Shown: positions 1 through 8,195, numbered from the stretch's first letter. The stretch: DNA of 64,000 nucleotides from Pseudovibrio japonicus (GCF_014651595.1 NZ_BMXE01000001.1:62001-126000); one strand, 5' to 3'. Notes: a model not told the origin generated them from the sequence alone. Numbers and translations are program-made.

Positions 1-468
1 TTTTACACCCCATCCATTATGAGCCGCTATTACAACGCACCTGAGCAAACGGCAGCAGCAATCCGCAACGGTGGCTACCGGACCGGTGATGTGGGTCTGA
101 AGGATGAATTTGGTGTCCTGTTCCTCAAAGACCGTTTGAAGGACATGATCATTACAGGGGGCGAGAATGTTTACACAGCCGAAGTGGAAAGCGCGATTTC
201 GCTCCACCCGGATGTTGCTATGGTGGCAGTGATAGGCATTCCTGATGAAACCTACGGTGAAGCCGTTCATGCAGTGATTGTGCCGCGTGAAGGAACCGCG
301 CCAACATTCGAAGATATCCGAAGTCATGTGAAAGGGCGCATTGCTGGCTATAAATGCCCGCGCTCAATCTCTCTGGTTGATGAGCTTCCTCTTTCTGCCA
401 TGAACAAGGTTTTGAAGAACAAACTTCGCGAGAAGTTTTGGGAGAATCACGACCGCGAAATCGCTTGA
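1..468 (+). CDS. Acyl-CoA synthetase (AMP-forming), C-terminal part
   Basis: This is the 3' part of a class I adenylate-forming enzyme that activates a carboxylic acid to its acyl-AMP and then acyl-CoA. The reading frame is open to base 1, so the gene starts outside the window; the ATG at 19 is internal. Visible family motifs are YRTGDVG (ATP/ribose-binding Asp), the hinge DRLKDMIITGGENVY, the PDETYGE segment, and the C-terminal lysine region PLSAMNKVLKNKLRE, where a Lys is normally catalytic. About 155 C-terminal residues are present, which corresponds to the mobile C-terminal domain. The acyl substrate cannot be told from this part. It ends about 100 bp from the convergent binding-protein gene. 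Confidence 0.9.
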   Translation, partial: FYTPSIMSRYYNAPEQTAAAIRNGGYRTGDVGLKDEFGVLFLKDRLKDMIITGGENVYTAEVESAISLHPDVAMVAVIGIPDETYGEAVHAVIVPREGTAPTFEDIRSHVKGRIAGYKCPRSISLVDELPLSAMNKVLKNKLREKFWENHDREIA

Positions 469-570
469 TAGTTGGCGTGGGAGCGGCAAGCTTCCCTCAT
501 ACGAACAAGATCGAGGTTACAACGGCCTGCCCCTAACTTATGTTAGGCGCAGGTTGTCGTAGTCACGCCT

Positions 571-2400
571 CTAATCCACCGCCCACCAATTGTCGAACTG
601 GTATCCAAACAGGGGGATTGCGTCCGGACGGCGTACTCGTGTCCAGTATGCAAGTTGTTGAGTTGGTGCGTGATAAAGCGGAATTACATAAAAGCCTGAT
701 ATCAGCACGCGATCATAAGCGCGAACTGCGGTAATGAGATCTTCCCGCGTGCGTGCTGCGATTATCGTTGCGATCAGGGAGTCTATTGCAGGTTCTTTGG
801 CGCCAACGATGTTTCGCGATTCTTTGATATCAGCTGCTGCTGAAGACCAGCGGGAGGTCTGTTCTGCTCCCGGTGTCAATCCAGCGCCCCAACCGTTAAA
901 GAGCGTGTCGAAATCAAAATTAAAGCGCCGTTCTTCAAACTGGGCGGCATCCACAATGCGAATAGTCATTTCAATACCAATCAAATTCATCGACCGTTGC
1001 AAAGCCAAGGCGACACGCTCTTCATTTTGGCTACGAACCATGAGTTCAAAGCTCAATTGCTCGCCCGTTTGCTGATTGATCAGTTTATTCCCGTCCAGCT
1101 CATATCCGGCTTCGTTTAGGAGTTGGAGTGCCGTAACTAAGTTGTCACGATTGCGCCCGGAACCATCCGTTTCTGCAGGGCGCCATGTGCCATTGAGAAC
1201 ATCTTCCTCAACAACGCCACTAAAAGGTTTTAGGAGTTCCAGCTCTTTCTCGGAGGCCGGGTTGCCGATGGAGGACAAATCCGAGTTATCCCAGTATCCA
1301 GCGGTTCTCACGTATTGGCCGCGAAAAATATTGCGATTTATGAAGTTGAAATCGAGTAGTGTGCCTAGGGCTTTGCGCACTCTTTTGTCCTGAAATTGTG
1401 GCTGGCGCGTATTAAAAGCAATTCCAACCATAGAAACAGGCGTATTCTTTTCGAAAGTCTCTTTTACTACTTTGCCTTCGTTAAAGGCTGGGAAGTCAAA
1501 TCCGGTTTCCCATTGTGTTGGGTTGTCAAATGCGAGCGCATCTACATCCCCCTTCTTGAACGCTTCGACGAGCGCGTTGTGATCGCGGTAATAGTCAATT
1601 ACCACTTCATCAAAATTGCTAAAGCCGACTTTCACCGGCAGATCTTCACCCCAATAGTCAGGGTTCTTTTTGTAGATAACCCTGCGCCCAGGTTCGATTA
1701 CCGAAAAAGTATAGGGACCCGAGGCAACTGGAGGAACCAAGGTACTTTGGCCAAATGTCTCCACATCTGTGGCTGCTTTGGAAAAGATGGGAGCTGTTGC
1801 AATGAGAAAGGGAAGTTTGCGATCACTTCCATCAGCAAAGTGGAACTTGACCGATCTTTCGCCCGTCTTCTCAAACTGAGTTACCTTACCGTACCATTCT
1901 GAGTAAGGCAGGCGGCCCTTATCGCGAATGATCTCAATTGAAAATATCACATCATCTATAGTAAGCGGTGTTCCGTCAGAAAACTTTGCAGCCGGGTTCA
2001 GGCGAAACTCGATCCAGTCCCGTTCCTCGGGCATTCGAACAGCTTCTGCGAGGTGAGCATAAACAGACCAAGGTTCGTCACTGGATTGCAGTAGAAGACT
2101 TTCAAAAATATTGCTTCCCATGACCCGCTCCTGCATGCCGCGGGTCGAAGTAAAAGCCCCTTTTAGTGCAAATTGGTTGAGGCTATCGAAAGTGCCTTGA
2201 ACACCAAGCGTTAGACGCCCTCCTTTTGGCGCGTCGGGGTTCGCATAGGGAAGATGCGTGAAATCTTCGGGAAGTGCCGGTTCGCCGTACATGGACAATC
2301 CGTGTTGCCACAGCAGCTCATCATCCGCGGCGGCTGGTAGAGCAAATTGAACTGATGTCGCCAGCATCAGGGCGAAGATATCCAAACGTAAAAACATCAT
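571..2400 (-). CDS. Family 5 extracellular peptide-binding protein, YejA-like
   Basis: Periplasmic solute-binding component of an oligopeptide-type ABC importer. The N-terminus after the signal region contains WQHGLSMYGEPALPEDF and PDAPKGGRLTLGVQGTFDSLN, which is typical of the YejA (microcin C/oligopeptide) subgroup of SBP_bac_5 proteins. The product is about 609 aa, normal for that subgroup. I chose the start at 2400 because the product then begins MMFLRLDIFALML, a signal peptide ending near PAAADD; the longer frame to 2457 adds 19 residues ahead of it. A GAGCAGG sequence precedes this start. No permease or ATPase genes are adjacent, so it may be an orphan receptor or serve a distant transporter. 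The ligand is not known. Confidence 0.88.
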   Translation of the reverse strand: MMFLRLDIFALMLATSVQFALPAAADDELLWQHGLSMYGEPALPEDFTHLPYANPDAPKGGRLTLGVQGTFDSLNQFALKGAFTSTRGMQERVMGSNIFESLLLQSSDEPWSVYAHLAEAVRMPEERDWIEFRLNPAAKFSDGTPLTIDDVIFSIEIIRDKGRLPYSEWYGKVTQFEKTGERSVKFHFADGSDRKLPFLIATAPIFSKAATDVETFGQSTLVPPVASGPYTFSVIEPGRRVIYKKNPDYWGEDLPVKVGFSNFDEVVIDYYRDHNALVEAFKKGDVDALAFDNPTQWETGFDFPAFNEGKVVKETFEKNTPVSMVGIAFNTRQPQFQDKRVRKALGTLLDFNFINRNIFRGQYVRTAGYWDNSDLSSIGNPASEKELELLKPFSGVVEEDVLNGTWRPAETDGSGRNRDNLVTALQLLNEAGYELDGNKLINQQTGEQLSFELMVRSQNEERVALALQRSMNLIGIEMTIRIVDAAQFEERRFNFDFDTLFNGWGAGLTPGAEQTSRWSSAAADIKESRNIVGAKEPAIDSLIATIIAARTREDLITAVRAYDRVLISGFYVIPLYHAPTQQLAYWTRVRRPDAIPLFGYQFDNWWAVD

Positions 2401-2723
2401 CCAATTACCTGCTCTCTCAAGTAATTCTGACAATAATCCTGCTCCATGCGTCGTCATAGGAAGATGGACAGAATTCTATTTTGAAGACTTGCGTGTGTTT
2501 ATGGAGCGTCTTCTTGGCGTAACATTAGATACGAAGAAGTCTATCTCATGGCTTACCCAAGCATTTGCGAGGCAAGAGAGAGCGGGATCGGAAATTTGGA
2601 ACAGGCTTCTGCTTATTCTGGCCTGTAGCAAGCCTGAACACATCTTGTGAAATGGCCCCAGCAACTGCATGGGACCATCTATTTGTTGGGAGACACTTTG
2701 ACGGGACATCAGCCCTGTTCGTT
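2401..2723. other. Intergenic stretch, no convincing gene
   Basis: About 320 bp between the start of the peptide-binding protein gene and the end of the MFS gene, both on the minus strand. It should hold the promoter of the binding protein. Short open frames exist on both strands (for example a plus-strand frame ending near 2650), but none has a good start or recognisable similarity. No terminator hairpin stood out. Confidence 0.4.
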
Positions 2724-4166
2724 TCAGGCAGTGCTCATTTTCTTGCTTTTCAGGAGACTGGCTAAATGAATGAGTGTGAGGAGCAGGTAGACGCCGATTG
2801 AATACAACAGGGCATGGCTGGCGGCGCTGTTAAAGGTTTCGGGATCGCTTGCCTGACCGAGAGCGCTGAAGAAGATCTGGCCAACAATGGTGATCCCTAT
2901 GGCAATGCCGAGTTGCTGAAAGGTTTGCAAAATACCTGAGCCTGCGCCCGCATCAGGCCCGGAGACACGCAACAGGACACTTTGAAACATGGCTGAGATC
3001 GCCGTTCCCATTCCTACCCCAATGAGCAATAGTGGGGCAATGAAGTCCAACACGCTGAAGGGACCAGAGGACATTAGGATCACCAGCTGAAGGGATGTCA
3101 TACCGATCAGCAGCAGTCCAGCACCGGCGGCAAGTCGCGGAGCCAGAAAACGTGCGCCTAGTCGGACTGTCAATGAAGAGGCAATCATGACGCCCACAGG
3201 ATGAAAGGCAGAGGCCAAGCCTGCATCAAGCGGCGAGAAACCATGACCCCACTGCAGGAAGATTGCCAGAATGAACATAACGCCGGAAACTCCAGAGAAA
3301 AACAGCGAGATCACGACAAGCCCGCTCAGGAAGGCTTTGTCGCGTAGCAAGCTTGCCGGGATGAGTTGGAGCAGGTTTTTCTGGGCGCGCTTTAACTGTG
3401 AGCCTACGAAGAATACTGCCAGAATCCCCGATACTGCGATTAGGGCAAAGCACCAGACCGGCCAACCCAAAGCCCGTCCCTCCACTAACGGGTAGGTAAT
3501 GCCGAGGATGATGCTGACAAATGTGCAGGCTCCGATCCAATCTGGTGACTGTTTGTGTGCTGGGGGCATCTTGGGCAGGAAGACCAGTGCGCCAAGTAAG
3601 GAGAGCAAGCCCAATGGCAGGTTGATTAGAAAGATCGGCCGCCAACTTAAGTCAGCCAGATCGGCGGAAACGATGGCTCCGCCGAGGATGGGTCCCGCGA
3701 CTGCGCCAAAGCCATTTACTGTTGCGAAAATTCCGATGATTTTACCGCGTTCCTCCGGCTCAAAGAGCACGTGCACGATAGCAAGCACCTGCGGCACCAT
3801 CATTGCAGCCGTCACGCCCTGAAAGCCCCGTGCTGCGATCAGAGTTTCAACGTTTTGCGCAAGCCCGCAGATCAAAGAGCTTGAGATGAAGAAGATGATA
3901 CCCCAACTGAAGAGCTTCATCCGGCCAAAGGCATCTCCAAACCGGCCAAATGGCAGCAAACCGGCCCCGAAAGCCAGAACATAAATCACCAGAACCCATT
4001 CCAGCTGGGTGGGGGTGGCCCTCAATTCGCTTTGGATAACCGGTAGGGCGAGATTTACGATGGTCACATCAAGCAGGTTCATAAAAGCGGCCAGAAACAG
4101 GGCAGCAACAGCAAGAGGTCTGCCACGCGCCCTGCCCTTCAGGTGTAAACTGTTTGGTGTCATCAA
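2724..4166 (-). CDS. MFS drug:proton antiporter, DHA2 (EmrB/QacA-like)
   Basis: Inner-membrane multidrug exporter of the 14-TM DHA2 family. Near the N-terminus it has AFMNLLDVTIVNLALP (the motif D1-like segment of TM1) and then GRFGDAFGRMKLF (motif A, cytoplasmic loop 2-3). RGFQGVTAAMMVPQVLA corresponds to motif B, and GPILGGAIV to the proline/glycine-rich motif C of antiporters. The length, 480 aa, is usual. A GAGGAAG Shine-Dalgarno sits just upstream of the ATG. It is divergent from the Rrf2-type regulator, and the promoter region carries two related palindromes, one only 14 bp upstream of this start codon. Control by that regulator is therefore likely (inference). The substrate cannot be deduced. 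Confidence 0.9.
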   Translation of the reverse strand: MMTPNSLHLKGRARGRPLAVAALFLAAFMNLLDVTIVNLALPVIQSELRATPTQLEWVLVIYVLAFGAGLLPFGRFGDAFGRMKLFSWGIIFFISSSLICGLAQNVETLIAARGFQGVTAAMMVPQVLAIVHVLFEPEERGKIIGIFATVNGFGAVAGPILGGAIVSADLADLSWRPIFLINLPLGLLSLLGALVFLPKMPPAHKQSPDWIGACTFVSIILGITYPLVEGRALGWPVWCFALIAVSGILAVFFVGSQLKRAQKNLLQLIPASLLRDKAFLSGLVVISLFFSGVSGVMFILAIFLQWGHGFSPLDAGLASAFHPVGVMIASSLTVRLGARFLAPRLAAGAGLLLIGMTSLQLVILMSSGPFSVLDFIAPLLLIGVGMGTAISAMFQSVLLRVSGPDAGAGSGILQTFQQLGIAIGITIVGQIFFSALGQASDPETFNSAASHALLYSIGVYLLLTLIHLASLLKSKKMSTA

Positions 4167-4179
4167 TCTTCCTCTATTT

Positions 4180-4196
4180 GATACTTTTAAAGTAAC
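4180..4196. promoter_or_regulatory. Palindromic operator candidate 1
   Basis: The 17-mer GATACTTTTAAAGTAAC contains the inverted repeat TACTTT-T-AAAGTA. It matches the second palindrome at 4308-4324 at 13 of 17 positions, so the two look like copies of one operator. It lies between 14 and 30 bp upstream of the MFS start codon, where a bound protein would block transcription or initiation. The presumed binder is the divergent Rrf2-type regulator. Confidence 0.6.
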
Positions 4197-4307
4197 GTAT
4201 GCGAATACAATCGCGCTGTATTTCCCTGTGAGGCGCCAATGCAGTGCCGGTTGCCGCGCTCCCCTCAGCTGTCATGGGGTGACAGGTGGAGGTTTCTTGA
4301 TCATATC

Positions 4308-4324
4308 GTAACTTTTTAAGTTAC
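4308..4324. promoter_or_regulatory. Palindromic operator candidate 2
   Basis: The 17-mer GTAACTTTTTAAGTTAC is a perfect 7-3-7 inverted repeat (GTAACTT, TTT, AAGTTAC). With the copy at 4180-4196 it gives a consensus close to GwwACTTTTwAAGTwAC. It lies 77 bp upstream of the Rrf2-family start codon, consistent with autoregulation together with control of the exporter. Confidence 0.6.
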
Positions 4325-4400
4325 AAATGTGAAATGTCAATATCTTGTATGTTCGTTTGTAACGAAAGCCGTTTGTGTATAGGTTGGGAAGAAACGGAGA

Positions 4401-4868
4401 GTGACTTTGAGAACCGACAGCCGCCTAGCGCGCATGCTCCATGTGCTGTTGCACCTTGAGCAAGCCAAAGACCCAATCACATCTGAGCAAATTGGACAAA
4501 TGCTTGCGACCAACCCGTCGCTGGTGCGCCGGACTATGGGTGGACTTAGGAAAGCTGGGATCGTGACGTCAGTGAAGGGACACGGTGGTGGCTGGTGTCT
4601 TGCCAAACCGCTTACGCAGATAACCCTCTTGGATGTTTATGAGGCACTTGGGTCTCCAGGATTGTTTGCGCTGGGCCTGTCAAACGTCACATCCACCTGC
4701 CTGCTTGAGCAGTCGGCCAACAAAGCGATCGATAGCGCTCTGGACCATGCAAGCGCGTTCTTTCGCGCTGAGTTGACTAAGCAAACGGTTGCTGATCTTG
4801 TTTTGCCGCACGCCCAGAAAGTGCAAGAGCTCAAAGATCGGCAGGCAAGCGGTCATAAGCCAGTCTAG
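4401..4868 (+). CDS. Rrf2 family transcriptional regulator (YwnA-like, cluster-less)
   Basis: DNA-binding regulator of the Rrf2 family, 155 aa with a GTG start. The N-terminal winged helix-turn-helix is visible as ITSEQIGQMLATNPSLVRRTMGGLRKAGIVTSVKGHGGGW, where the GxGGGW wing is characteristic. Rrf2 members such as NsrR and IscR ligate an Fe-S cluster with three cysteines in the C-terminal part. Here the region reads STCLLEQSAN with a single Cys, so an Fe-S cluster is unlikely and the YwnA-type subgroup fits better. It is divergent from the MFS exporter and is probably its local repressor. Its 3' end overlaps the convergent binding-protein gene by 4 bp. Confidence 0.88.
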   Translation: MTLRTDSRLARMLHVLLHLEQAKDPITSEQIGQMLATNPSLVRRTMGGLRKAGIVTSVKGHGGGWCLAKPLTQITLLDVYEALGSPGLFALGLSNVTSTCLLEQSANKAIDSALDHASAFFRAELTKQTVADLVLPHAQKVQELKDRQASGHKPV

Positions 4869-5782
4869 TCTTCAGAGAGGCTGGCTCTGGTTGAAAGCCG
4901 GGTTGGGAGGTAGATTTCGATTTCGACAACTTCTTTACCGGAGAGAACACGCGCAACAACTGCCGCAGTGGTGTGGCCGATGCCTTGAAAGTCCTGCGTG
5001 ATGGTCGCTTCCAGATTGCTGCCTGACTGAATCGCCTGCAATGCTTCAGCTGTGCCATCCATTCCCACAATCACGATACCTTCCCCCGTACGTCCAGCGG
5101 CTTCAATTGCCTGCAGAGCGCCGAGTGCGGGTTGGTCCCAGCCGGCCCAGATTGCTGAGATACTGCCCGGCTCCGGATTTGCCTCAAGGATTTTGGAGAT
5201 TTGGGCTTTGGTGTCAGCAACACCACCGTCAGTTATGTCTGGTGTAATGCGCTCTATAACTTCGATTGACTGGTAATTTGCGAAGACTGCATCTGCGATG
5301 GCCGCTCTTTTCTGAACTGGAGGAAAGTGGTCATAAACAAGCATGATCACCTTGCCCTCCCCCTTGATGCGATTGGCGACATAGGCTGCGGTTTCCGCCG
5401 CCATGGCGAAACCATTTGATGTGACATTGGAGACAAGTAATGGGTGAGCCCCGCTATCCATACCAACGACCGGCAGGTTTGCGTTGGCTGCTGCTGCCAT
5501 CCCTCTTGAGATCAGGTCGGGATCCACATTGATGACTACAGCGTCAGCCTTGTCGGCGACAGCACGTTCTATAGCGTCGTTAATGGCGTCAATATCCCCC
5601 GCGGTATCAACAATATCAAGCTGCCATCCCAATTGCGTTGCGGCCTCCTTTAGCCCTGATATGTACAATTGGGTTCCCGGCTGGGCAAAATACGGGGTGA
5701 TCACAGCGATCGTTTTTGGGTCAGTTGCTGCGGTCTTGCGTGACCCTCCAGCCGTTACGCTCATAATAATGCTGGCTGCCAT
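4865..5782 (-). CDS. Periplasmic-binding-protein-like sugar-type receptor, no clear signal peptide
   Basis: A type I periplasmic-binding-protein fold (Peripla_BP_4/RbsB-like), 305 aa. It has KTIAVITPYFAQPGTQLYISGLKEAA at the start of lobe 1, DAVVINVDPDLISRGMAAAANANLPVVGMDSG at its end, and SAIWAGWDQPALGALQAIEAAGR plus VIVGMDGTAEALQAI in lobe 2. The family normally delivers sugars or autoinducer-like ligands to ABC importers. The N-terminus MAASIIMSVTAGGSRKTAATD has only a short apolar run. An in-frame TAA lies two codons upstream and GGAGAAAGG precedes the ATG, so no longer start exists. It is either a truncated export signal or a cytoplasmic relative. No ABC permease or ATPase is nearby. Confidence 0.8.
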   Translation of the reverse strand: MAASIIMSVTAGGSRKTAATDPKTIAVITPYFAQPGTQLYISGLKEAATQLGWQLDIVDTAGDIDAINDAIERAVADKADAVVINVDPDLISRGMAAAANANLPVVGMDSGAHPLLVSNVTSNGFAMAAETAAYVANRIKGEGKVIMLVYDHFPPVQKRAAIADAVFANYQSIEVIERITPDITDGGVADTKAQISKILEANPEPGSISAIWAGWDQPALGALQAIEAAGRTGEGIVIVGMDGTAEALQAIQSGSNLEATITQDFQGIGHTTAAVVARVLSGKEVVEIEIYLPTRLSTRASLSED

Positions 5783-6118
5783 AAGTTACTTGCCTTTCTC
5801 CAGATCTGCTCAGTTTGAACAAGGTTTATTGCCCTACATATCAACTGGTTGAGATCAGGGATGTTTCCGAAGACATGACCACATGCTGGATCTGTTTGAT
5901 CCCAGAGCCAATGAAAACGTGGCTGGGATGAAAACGGACATACCCTTGTTTATTATTGTGTTGGTTTGTGGGCGCGTCCGAAGAGCCTGTTCAGGCTAAG
6001 GCTGCCAGTACCGCAGACGTTAGGACCTGGGGTGTGAGCGTTAGCATGGTCAAAGGCAAACAAAAGCCAGACGAAGCTTGCGTTGTAACTCTCATTGGTT
6101 GAATGGGCAGGCTAAAAC
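5783..6118. other. Intergenic region, no gene seen
   Basis: About 336 bp between two minus-strand genes. It should contain the promoter of the binding-protein gene. No open frame with coding character, no tRNA and no strong hairpin with a T-run was found by eye. Confidence 0.4.
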
Positions 6119-6433
6119 TTAATATGTCCTGAATAAGGTGTCGCCGTTTGTTGTTGTCCCGGTTAAGACCCCGGACCCGCCTATGTAACTTCCTGTCGAA
6201 CCATCAGAACAAGACACTGCACCGCCGACACCATTGCAAATTGCACCTGAGGATGTTGTCACTGTAACCGGAGTGTTGACCCAATCATCGTTTGAGGACA
6301 GATCATCAGATGACTGAGAAACATCACCGGATGGCACTCCATGCGTAGTATTTGCGACGCATCCCGCCAGCACTATCATGGAGAGAACAGAGAATATCTT
6401 CAGAATTCCGTATCTAATCACTGAAGCTTCCAT
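6119..6433 (-). CDS. Small lipoprotein with a two-cysteine CSDGSTG domain
   Basis: Predicted outer- or inner-membrane lipoprotein of about 100 aa. A lipobox, VLAGC, closes the hydrophobic N-terminus (SVLSMIVLAGC). The C-terminal half, TTSSGAICNGVGGAVSCSDGSTGSY, is a close relative of the product at 6709-6993, with the same two cysteines and the CSDGSTG motif; the two cysteines may form a disulfide. The start is uncertain: the ATG at 6433 has a weak ribosome site, while a GTG four codons later is preceded by GGAAG at good spacing. I recognise no described family. It sits 275 bp downstream of the three-gene lipoprotein operon and probably has its own promoter. Confidence 0.7.
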   Translation of the reverse strand: MEASVIRYGILKIFSVLSMIVLAGCVANTTHGVPSGDVSQSSDDLSSNDDWVNTPVTVTTSSGAICNGVGGAVSCSDGSTGSYIGGSGVLTGTTTNGDTLFRTY

Positions 6434-6708
6434 TTCCGAATAAGTTCTATAAGATCTTCACTACTTAGACACAAAGCGTAGTTTCTCCGCATTTCAACGA
6501 CACACACTATTGCCCTCCACCACAGATTAGTGACCCTGTGCTTTGAGGTAAGGCATTGCTGCCATGCTCAGGGCTATATCTGCCGCCCAAACCAACTCAA
6601 ATAAGGGCCGATGCAATCACGCTAACGCTTTGCATCGATCCTTTTTAACTGCGGAGCAGGCCACGATTACAGTGGTAGCTCTTTTACGTTTTGAGGTGAC
6701 GTTCAGCC

Positions 6709-6993
6709 TCAATACGTCCCGGAGAAGGGTTCACCCCTTGATGTAACTCCGGTGACAGAACCAGCCGCAGCCGTGTATGTGCCAGTAGAGCCGTCAGAAC
6801 ACGTCAGCGTCCCGCTTATACCAGTGCACGTTGCACCAGAGACCGTCGTGGCTGTGACCTGACGTGTATTCAACTCTTCAGCTGTAGCCAGCTGAGCAGG
6901 ATCGTTTAGTTGATCCTGACCACCCGTCATACACCCTGCCAAAAACAGCAAGAAGAGAACGGGAGCCATCTTTGGCATGTGTTTTGTTGTCAT
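6709..6993 (-). CDS. Small lipoprotein, paralogue of the 6119-6433 product
   Basis: A 94-aa lipoprotein. The signal sequence APVLFLLFLAGC has a canonical lipobox, and the mature part ends in a domain with TTVSGATCTGISGTLTCSDGSTGTY. Two cysteines and CSDGSTGxY are conserved with the neighbouring paralogue. The gene lies 12 bp downstream of the 7006-7206 gene; the TAA stop of that gene is followed directly by AAGGA, which serves as its ribosome site, so they are translated from one transcript. The function is unknown. The shared domain suggests a small secreted or surface-exposed fold stabilised by a disulfide (inference). Confidence 0.7.
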   Translation of the reverse strand: MTTKHMPKMAPVLFLLFLAGCMTGGQDQLNDPAQLATAEELNTRQVTATTVSGATCTGISGTLTCSDGSTGTYTAAAGSVTGVTSRGEPFSGTY

Positions 6994-7005
6994 AGGGCCT
7001 GTCCT

Positions 7006-7206
7006 TTAATCGCCTTCCGGCTGATTACCTGGGGGCTGTTGAACTGGAACTTCCGGCTGAGTACCTGGGGGCTGTTGAGCTGGAGCTTCAGTTTGATTAC
7101 CTGGTTCGTTTGACCCTCCTTGGTCGACGTCATTGCTTTCTGACATACAACCCGCCAAAAACAACAGGAGGAATACAGGAACTATCATTGACATGTGCTT
7201 CGTCAT
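7006..7206 (-). CDS. Small proline-rich lipoprotein
   Basis: A 66-aa lipoprotein with the signal VPVFLLLFLAGC, followed by a low-complexity mature part with a repeated unit near QPPGxQPE/VPVQQPPGNQPE. Such a proline/glutamine tail is extended and unlikely to fold on its own, so it may be a tether or wall-spanning segment (inference). The N-terminal 20 residues are nearly the same as those of the genes at 6709 and 7421, which shows gene duplication with divergence of the mature part. The leader AAAGGAAAG before the ATG is shared with the 7421 gene. Confidence 0.65.
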   Translation of the reverse strand: MTKHMSMIVPVFLLLFLAGCMSESNDVDQGGSNEPGNQTEAPAQQPPGTQPEVPVQQPPGNQPEGD

Positions 7207-7228
7207 CGGGACTTTCCTTTAATCGTAT

Positions 7229-7250
7229 AAGCTCCAGTAGATTGGAGCTT
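7229..7250. repeat. Inverted repeat (hairpin) upstream of small lipoprotein gene
   Basis: AAGCTCCA, a 6-base loop, then TGGAGCTT: an 8-bp perfect stem lying between the decayed lipoprotein copy and the ribosome site of the 7006-7206 gene. There is no T-run, so it is not a standard terminator. It could affect mRNA stability or processing within the operon. Confidence 0.5.
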
Positions 7251-7255
7251 CACAG

Positions 7256-7385
7256 TCATTCCCCAGTTATACTGGCACAGGTGGTGCTGGTTCGGGTTCT
7301 TATCGGAGAACCCTCACCACACTCAGCCAAAGTATAACCAGCTAAAAGAAAACGAAGAGAACAGGGGCCTCCCTTTGACCAATGG
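7256..7385 (-). pseudogene. Decayed copy of the small-lipoprotein family
   Basis: Read on the minus strand, this stretch aligns with the lipoprotein gene at 6709-6993 but has lost its start codon. The signal core is recognisable as PVLFVFF. A one-base frameshift follows it, and the frame then continues LAGYTLAEC, in which the lipobox Cys has become Tyr. The remnant TSTTCASITGE then meets a stop where the paralogue reads SGATCTGISG. The rest of the domain is missing. It lies inside the otherwise intact lipoprotein operon, so it is a dead duplicate in place. Confidence 0.6.
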
Positions 7386-7420
7386 GGATAGGTCGTCAGG
7401 CCTGTTCTTTGCTCATCTAA

Positions 7421-7615
7421 TTATGGCTGATTTGCTGGTGGTGGCTGATTAACTGGAGCATTCCCAGGATGAATTGGAACTTCATACTGGTTGCCTGGTT
7501 CATTTGGCTCACCTTGGGCAGACCCGAGGTCATTTTCCCAGTTACTTGACGAGCAACCAGCCAAAATCAGCAGCACGAAAACTGGGATTGTCTTTAGAAG
7601 ATGCAACTTAGTCAT
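7421..7615 (-). CDS. Small proline-rich lipoprotein, first gene of cluster
   Basis: A 64-aa lipoprotein. The N-terminus MTKLHLLKTIPVFVLLILAGC has a good lipobox. The mature tail is short, acidic to neutral and rich in Pro, Asn and Gln (EPNEPGNQ, NQPPPANQP), like the product at 7006-7206. The ATG is preceded by AAAGGAAAG, the same leader used by its paralogue. It is the promoter-proximal member of the minus-strand cluster of lipoprotein genes. Function unknown. Confidence 0.65.
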   Translation of the reverse strand: MTKLHLLKTIPVFVLLILAGCSSSNWENDLGSAQGEPNEPGNQYEVPIHPGNAPVNQPPPANQP

Positions 7616-8195
7616 TGGAACTTTCCTTTATTCTTGTTGGTTCCAAAGGAAAGCCATAGTGATGATTTATTTACGTGTCAATAATCGCGTCAATAACATT
7701 GGCACTATGGATATTTTAACTTTGAGAGAATTTTTAATACTTATAAGAAGAGAGAATTTAGCTCCCCATCGGATGTAGACTTTCCCAGTTGCGCGCCCAT
7801 ACCATAAGCTCTGTGTTGAAGAAAACGGCGACCAGACGCTAAAGTTGAATACTATGCCTTTTGAGCAGCACAGACCCATAAAATGCGCTGTTAACTGGGA
7901 AAACCGAGCACTATGCGACACCGAAAACCCAGCTGGCTCCAGAACCGAACCCATTGGTGAGAAAGCGGCTTATAGCGGACGAATACAGCGAGTATCAGTG
8001 CTTACGAAAAGGTCGCCTTGCTTGCAGAATTAGCCAAATCCTAGTACAAATAACACATCATACGGTTTCACTCTCTATATATTCTGATTTCTATTATCTG
8101 GTTGATAGTTACTCTCCTATTAACTTGAAAATATTAGTTCGCACAATTTTCAATACTTCAGGTTTCCAAGTTAGCGAGACCCAGGAGAGTTGAGT
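7616..8195. other. AT-rich intergenic region, no gene seen
   Basis: About 580 bp between the lipoprotein cluster (minus) and the decayed amidohydrolase gene (plus). It should hold the divergent promoters of both. Short open frames occur but none has a plausible start with coding character. The stretch around 8040-8160 looks noticeably AT-rich by eye. Confidence 0.4.

Noticed and set aside
2462-2650. Plus-strand open frame with a plausible protein-like sequence (WTEFYFEDLRVFMERLLG and on)
   Set aside because: It lacks a start with a ribosome site, has no recognisable family and overlaps a region that should be the promoter of the peptide-binding protein gene.
2476-2709. Minus-strand 77-aa frame
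   Set aside because: Composition is typical of random frames, with no motif and no good ribosome site.
7845-8193. Short plus-strand frames between the lipoproteins and the decayed amidohydrolase
   Set aside because: They are short, overlap one another and lack coding character.
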